Assembly (NCBI GenBank): GCA_031288635.1
Contig: JAITQZ010000078.1
Coordinates: 1 to 7,840, forward strand
Direction: 5' to 3'
Source: Candidatus Peribacteria bacterium
GTDB lineage: Bacteria > Patescibacteria > JAEDAM01 > Absconditabacterales > Absconditicoccaceae
DNA length: 7,840 nt
How positions within the stretch are numbered: the stretch's first letter is position 1; each line of letters starts with the position of its first letter. This document shows, in pieces, positions 6,025 to 7,840 of this stretch. The position numbers and the translations under genes are program-made. A model generated the notes under the pieces. The model made no database searches and had not been told where the DNA came from. It worked only from the letters and a program-made list of their open reading frames with translations.

Positions 6025-6052
6025 TTGCAAATTCGCTAAATATTCCTATAGT
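6025..6052 (+). promoter_or_regulatory. Promoter of proS
   Basis: TTGCAA (6025-6030) and TATAGT (6047-6052) are 16 bp apart on the plus strand, directing transcription toward proS with a predicted start near 6059. This gives a leader of about 105 nt before the ATG at 6164, ending in a pyrimidine-rich tract (CTCTTTTTCTCCT) and lacking a Shine-Dalgarno sequence. Two tiny frames lie in the leader (6080-6118 and 6120-6173, the latter overlapping the proS start); no T-box or attenuator hairpin is evident. Confidence 0.65.
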
Positions 6053-6163
6053 ATCCTTAGTTTTATTTTTTCTTGTGCTATGAAGAATAGTATCGCCCTT
6101 GTCCCCACCTGATTATAAAATGATGTACAGACGTTTATTTTTTATCTTTACTCTTTTTCTCCT

Positions 6164-7669
6164 ATGGCGATAACTTCACAAAAGACTGATTTTTCAGCAC
6201 GATATAATGATGTAGTACAGCAAGCTGACCTTGCAGAAAATTCTGCGGTCAAAGGATGTATGGTCATCAAACCCTATGGCTATGCTATTCGGGAAAATAT
6301 TAGGGATATTTTAGATGCAATGTTTAAGGCAACTTGACACCAAAATGCCTATTTTCCTCTTTTTATTCCCAAAAGCTTTTTGAGTAAGGAAGCTTCTCAC
6401 GTGGAAGGTTTCGCGAAAGAATGTCGAGTGGTGACGCATTATAGGCTGATGAATGACCCGAACGGCAAAGGGATTGTCGTTGACCCTGCTTCCAAATTAG
6501 AAGAAGAGTTGATTGTGCGTCCTACTTCTGAAACGGTGATTTGGGATAGTTTCAAAAATCGGATTCACTCGTATCGCGATTTGCCCCTGCTGATTAATCA
6601 GCGAGCAAATGTGACGAGGGCGGAAATGAGAACCAGAATTTTTCTGAGAACTTCAGAATTCTTGCGACAGGAAGGACATACGGCTCATGCTACGGCGGTC
6701 GAGGCTCATGAGGAAGCCATCAAGATGTTCAATGTGTATCTGGATTTCGCGAAGCATTTTATGGCGATTTATTCGTATCAAGGAGAGAAACCTGACCACG
6801 ATAGGTTCGCTGGTGCGGTACATACATATGCATTTGAACCGATGATGCAGGATTTCAAGGCTTTGCAAGCGGGGACGTCTCACGATTTAGGTCAGAATTT
6901 TGCTAAGGCATTTTCTGTACAGTTCACCAATAAAAATAATGAACTCGAATATCCGTATGCTACTTCCCGAGGGGTGTCTACGAGGCTGCTGGGGGGACTC
7001 ATTATGGCTCATTCGGACGATAAAGGACTGGTTTTACCACCTGCTTTGGCACCGATGCATTTGGTGATTGTCCCTATCTTCAAGACGCAGGAGGAATTGG
7101 AGGCGATTAGACAGTATTTAGCACCTGCTTTAGAGCAGATAGAAAAAGCTGAACTGCACATCCAGAGTGATTTCTTGTGAACGTGGAGGAAAAAGGTGAA
7201 CGTAACGATAGACGATGATAATCAGAAAACTCCCGGTTGGAAGTATGCAGCATATGAATTAAAAGGGGTTCCCTTGAGGATTGCGATTGGGAAGAGAGAT
7301 GTGGAAGCTGGGAATGTGGAGATTTATAGGAGAGATACAGGAGAAAAGCTGGTTGTGAAGTTGGGAGACCTCGCTGAGACCGTGATGAGGCTGTTGCAGG
7401 AAATGCAAGAGCAGTTATTTGTCCAGCACGAACAGTTTTCTAAAACACATACGTTTCAGGTCGATACCTATGCAGACTTCAAGGAAAAGATTGAACAAGG
7501 ATACGTTTTGGCTCATCGAGACGGGAAGAAAGAAACTGCTGACATCATTCAAGAAGAGACGAAGGCGACCATTAGGTGTATTCCATTTGATAGTGTTGAA
7601 GAAGTGGGGAAAGATTTGTTGACGGGAAAAGAGAGTAGGAGAAGAGTGATTTTTGCGAAAAGTTATTAG
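6164..7669 (+). CDS. proS: Prolyl-tRNA synthetase (archaeal/eukaryotic-type)
   Basis: A class II aminoacyl-tRNA synthetase of 501 residues that charges tRNA-Pro. The start at 6164 gives [18 protein letters not shown] and [17 protein letters not shown]. The catalytic core follows: [15 protein letters not shown] (Gly58 is TGA), [20 protein letters not shown], motif 2 around 150-175 ([23 protein letters not shown]), [19 protein letters not shown] and motif 3 at about 268-292 ([20 protein letters not shown]). An anticodon-binding domain (about 298-405) and the C-terminal domain typical of this ProRS type follow, with ATIRCIPF and a terminal FAKSY. Gly339 is also TGA, so the standard code yields two fragments and loses the N-terminus. 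CGA/CGG codons at residues 13, 43, 133, 147, 168, 269 and 452 fall at family Trp positions; catalytic Arg residues use AGA or AGG. Small oddities are Ala153 where Trp is usual after the motif-2 Arg, and Phe231 in place of the Gly in QDGKALQ. Confidence 0.96.
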
Positions 7670-7686
7670 TGCTGTTCAAGTAAATA

Positions 7687-7719
7687 AAAAAACCTATCTG
7701 ATTTGTAGATAGGTTTTTA
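7687..7719. terminator. Bidirectional rho-independent terminator after proS
   Basis: AAAAACCTATCT (7688-7699) pairs perfectly with AGATAGGTTTTT (7707-7718) over 12 bp around a 7-nt loop. The stem has A-runs on the left and T-runs on the right, so it can stop transcription in both directions. It lies 18 bp after the proS stop. Confidence 0.85.
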
Positions 7720-7770
7720 TAGAAATATAGGAAATTCAAAAAATAGAAATGACAGTAAATTGTTCGTGAT

Positions 7771-7840
7771 ATGGAAAAGTCAACATTGAAAATCAAGGCG
7801 ATTCTGGAAAAACTCTTTAGAAATGGAGATTGAATAACAA
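7771..7840 (+). CDS. Possible start of a further gene (partial, unrecognised)
   Basis: From the ATG at 7771 the frame is open to the window edge if TGA (7834-7836) is Gly, giving 23 residues that begin MEKSTLKIKAILEKLFRNGD, an amphipathic, Lys-rich start. A TAA in the same frame lies 15 bp upstream, so the gene cannot begin much earlier. No promoter of the shared type is clear before it. The stretch is too short to name a product, and it may not be a gene. Confidence 0.3.

Noticed and set aside
6080..6118. 12-codon frame with a TGA in the proS leader as a leader peptide
   Set aside because: It has a single Pro codon and no terminator/antiterminator pair, so there is no sign of proline attenuation.
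6120..6173. 17-codon frame in the proS leader resembling a signal peptide core and overlapping the proS start
   Set aside because: It is very short, its T-rich tract alone explains the hydrophobic residues, and there is no attenuator structure beside it. Coupling to proS is possible but unsupported.

Overview
The window comes from a bacterium that does not use the standard genetic code, most likely a member of Absconditabacterales (candidate division SR1). Two reassignments can be read from the sequence. UGA is glycine: in-frame TGA codons sit at conserved Gly positions, such as the TGRTHQIR motif of the RluA-type pseudouridine synthase, the ATG-HQN motif of prolyl-tRNA synthetase, the loop of the ATP synthase c subunit, and the zinc ribbon of an IS1-like transposase. 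CGA and CGG are tryptophan: in proS seven of eight CGA/CGG codons fall where the family has Trp, while true Arg positions use AGA, AGG, CGC or CGT. This combination is NCBI table 37 (Absconditabacterales). Only TAA and TAG end genes here. All translations below use that code, which joins pieces that a standard-code ORF search would split.

Layout. Positions 1-250 hold the 5' end of an IS1-like transposase (minus strand). Positions 252-674 hold the 3' remnant of an SPFH/band-7 gene that has lost its start, ending at an intrinsic terminator. Positions 718-1680 (minus) encode an RluA-family pseudouridine synthase. A divergent promoter region separates it from a plus-strand cluster: a double-length ATP synthase c subunit (1795-2232), a DUF1653 protein (2295-2528) and the ATP synthase b subunit (2534-3025). 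Positions 3026-3470 have no convincing gene but carry a promoter, several hairpins and a strong terminator on the plus strand, so a structured RNA of about 400 nt is likely. Positions 3471-5962 (minus) form an apparent operon: a secreted cysteine-containing protein, a type IV secretion pilin-like protein and a six-helix membrane protein, with a tandem palindromic repeat between the first two genes. Divergent to it, proS (6164-7669) ends at a bidirectional terminator, and another gene may begin at 7771.

Regulation. Five promoter-like sites share one design, TTGCAa-16 bp-TAnaCT. Two of them place the start of transcription almost on the ATG, which predicts leaderless mRNAs. No gene has a clear Shine-Dalgarno sequence; leaders are pyrimidine-rich instead.

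Functionally the window mixes housekeeping genes (rRNA or tRNA modification, rotor and stator parts of an F-type ATP synthase, tRNA charging) with one cell-surface operon of unknown role and one mobile element that appears to have broken an SPFH gene.
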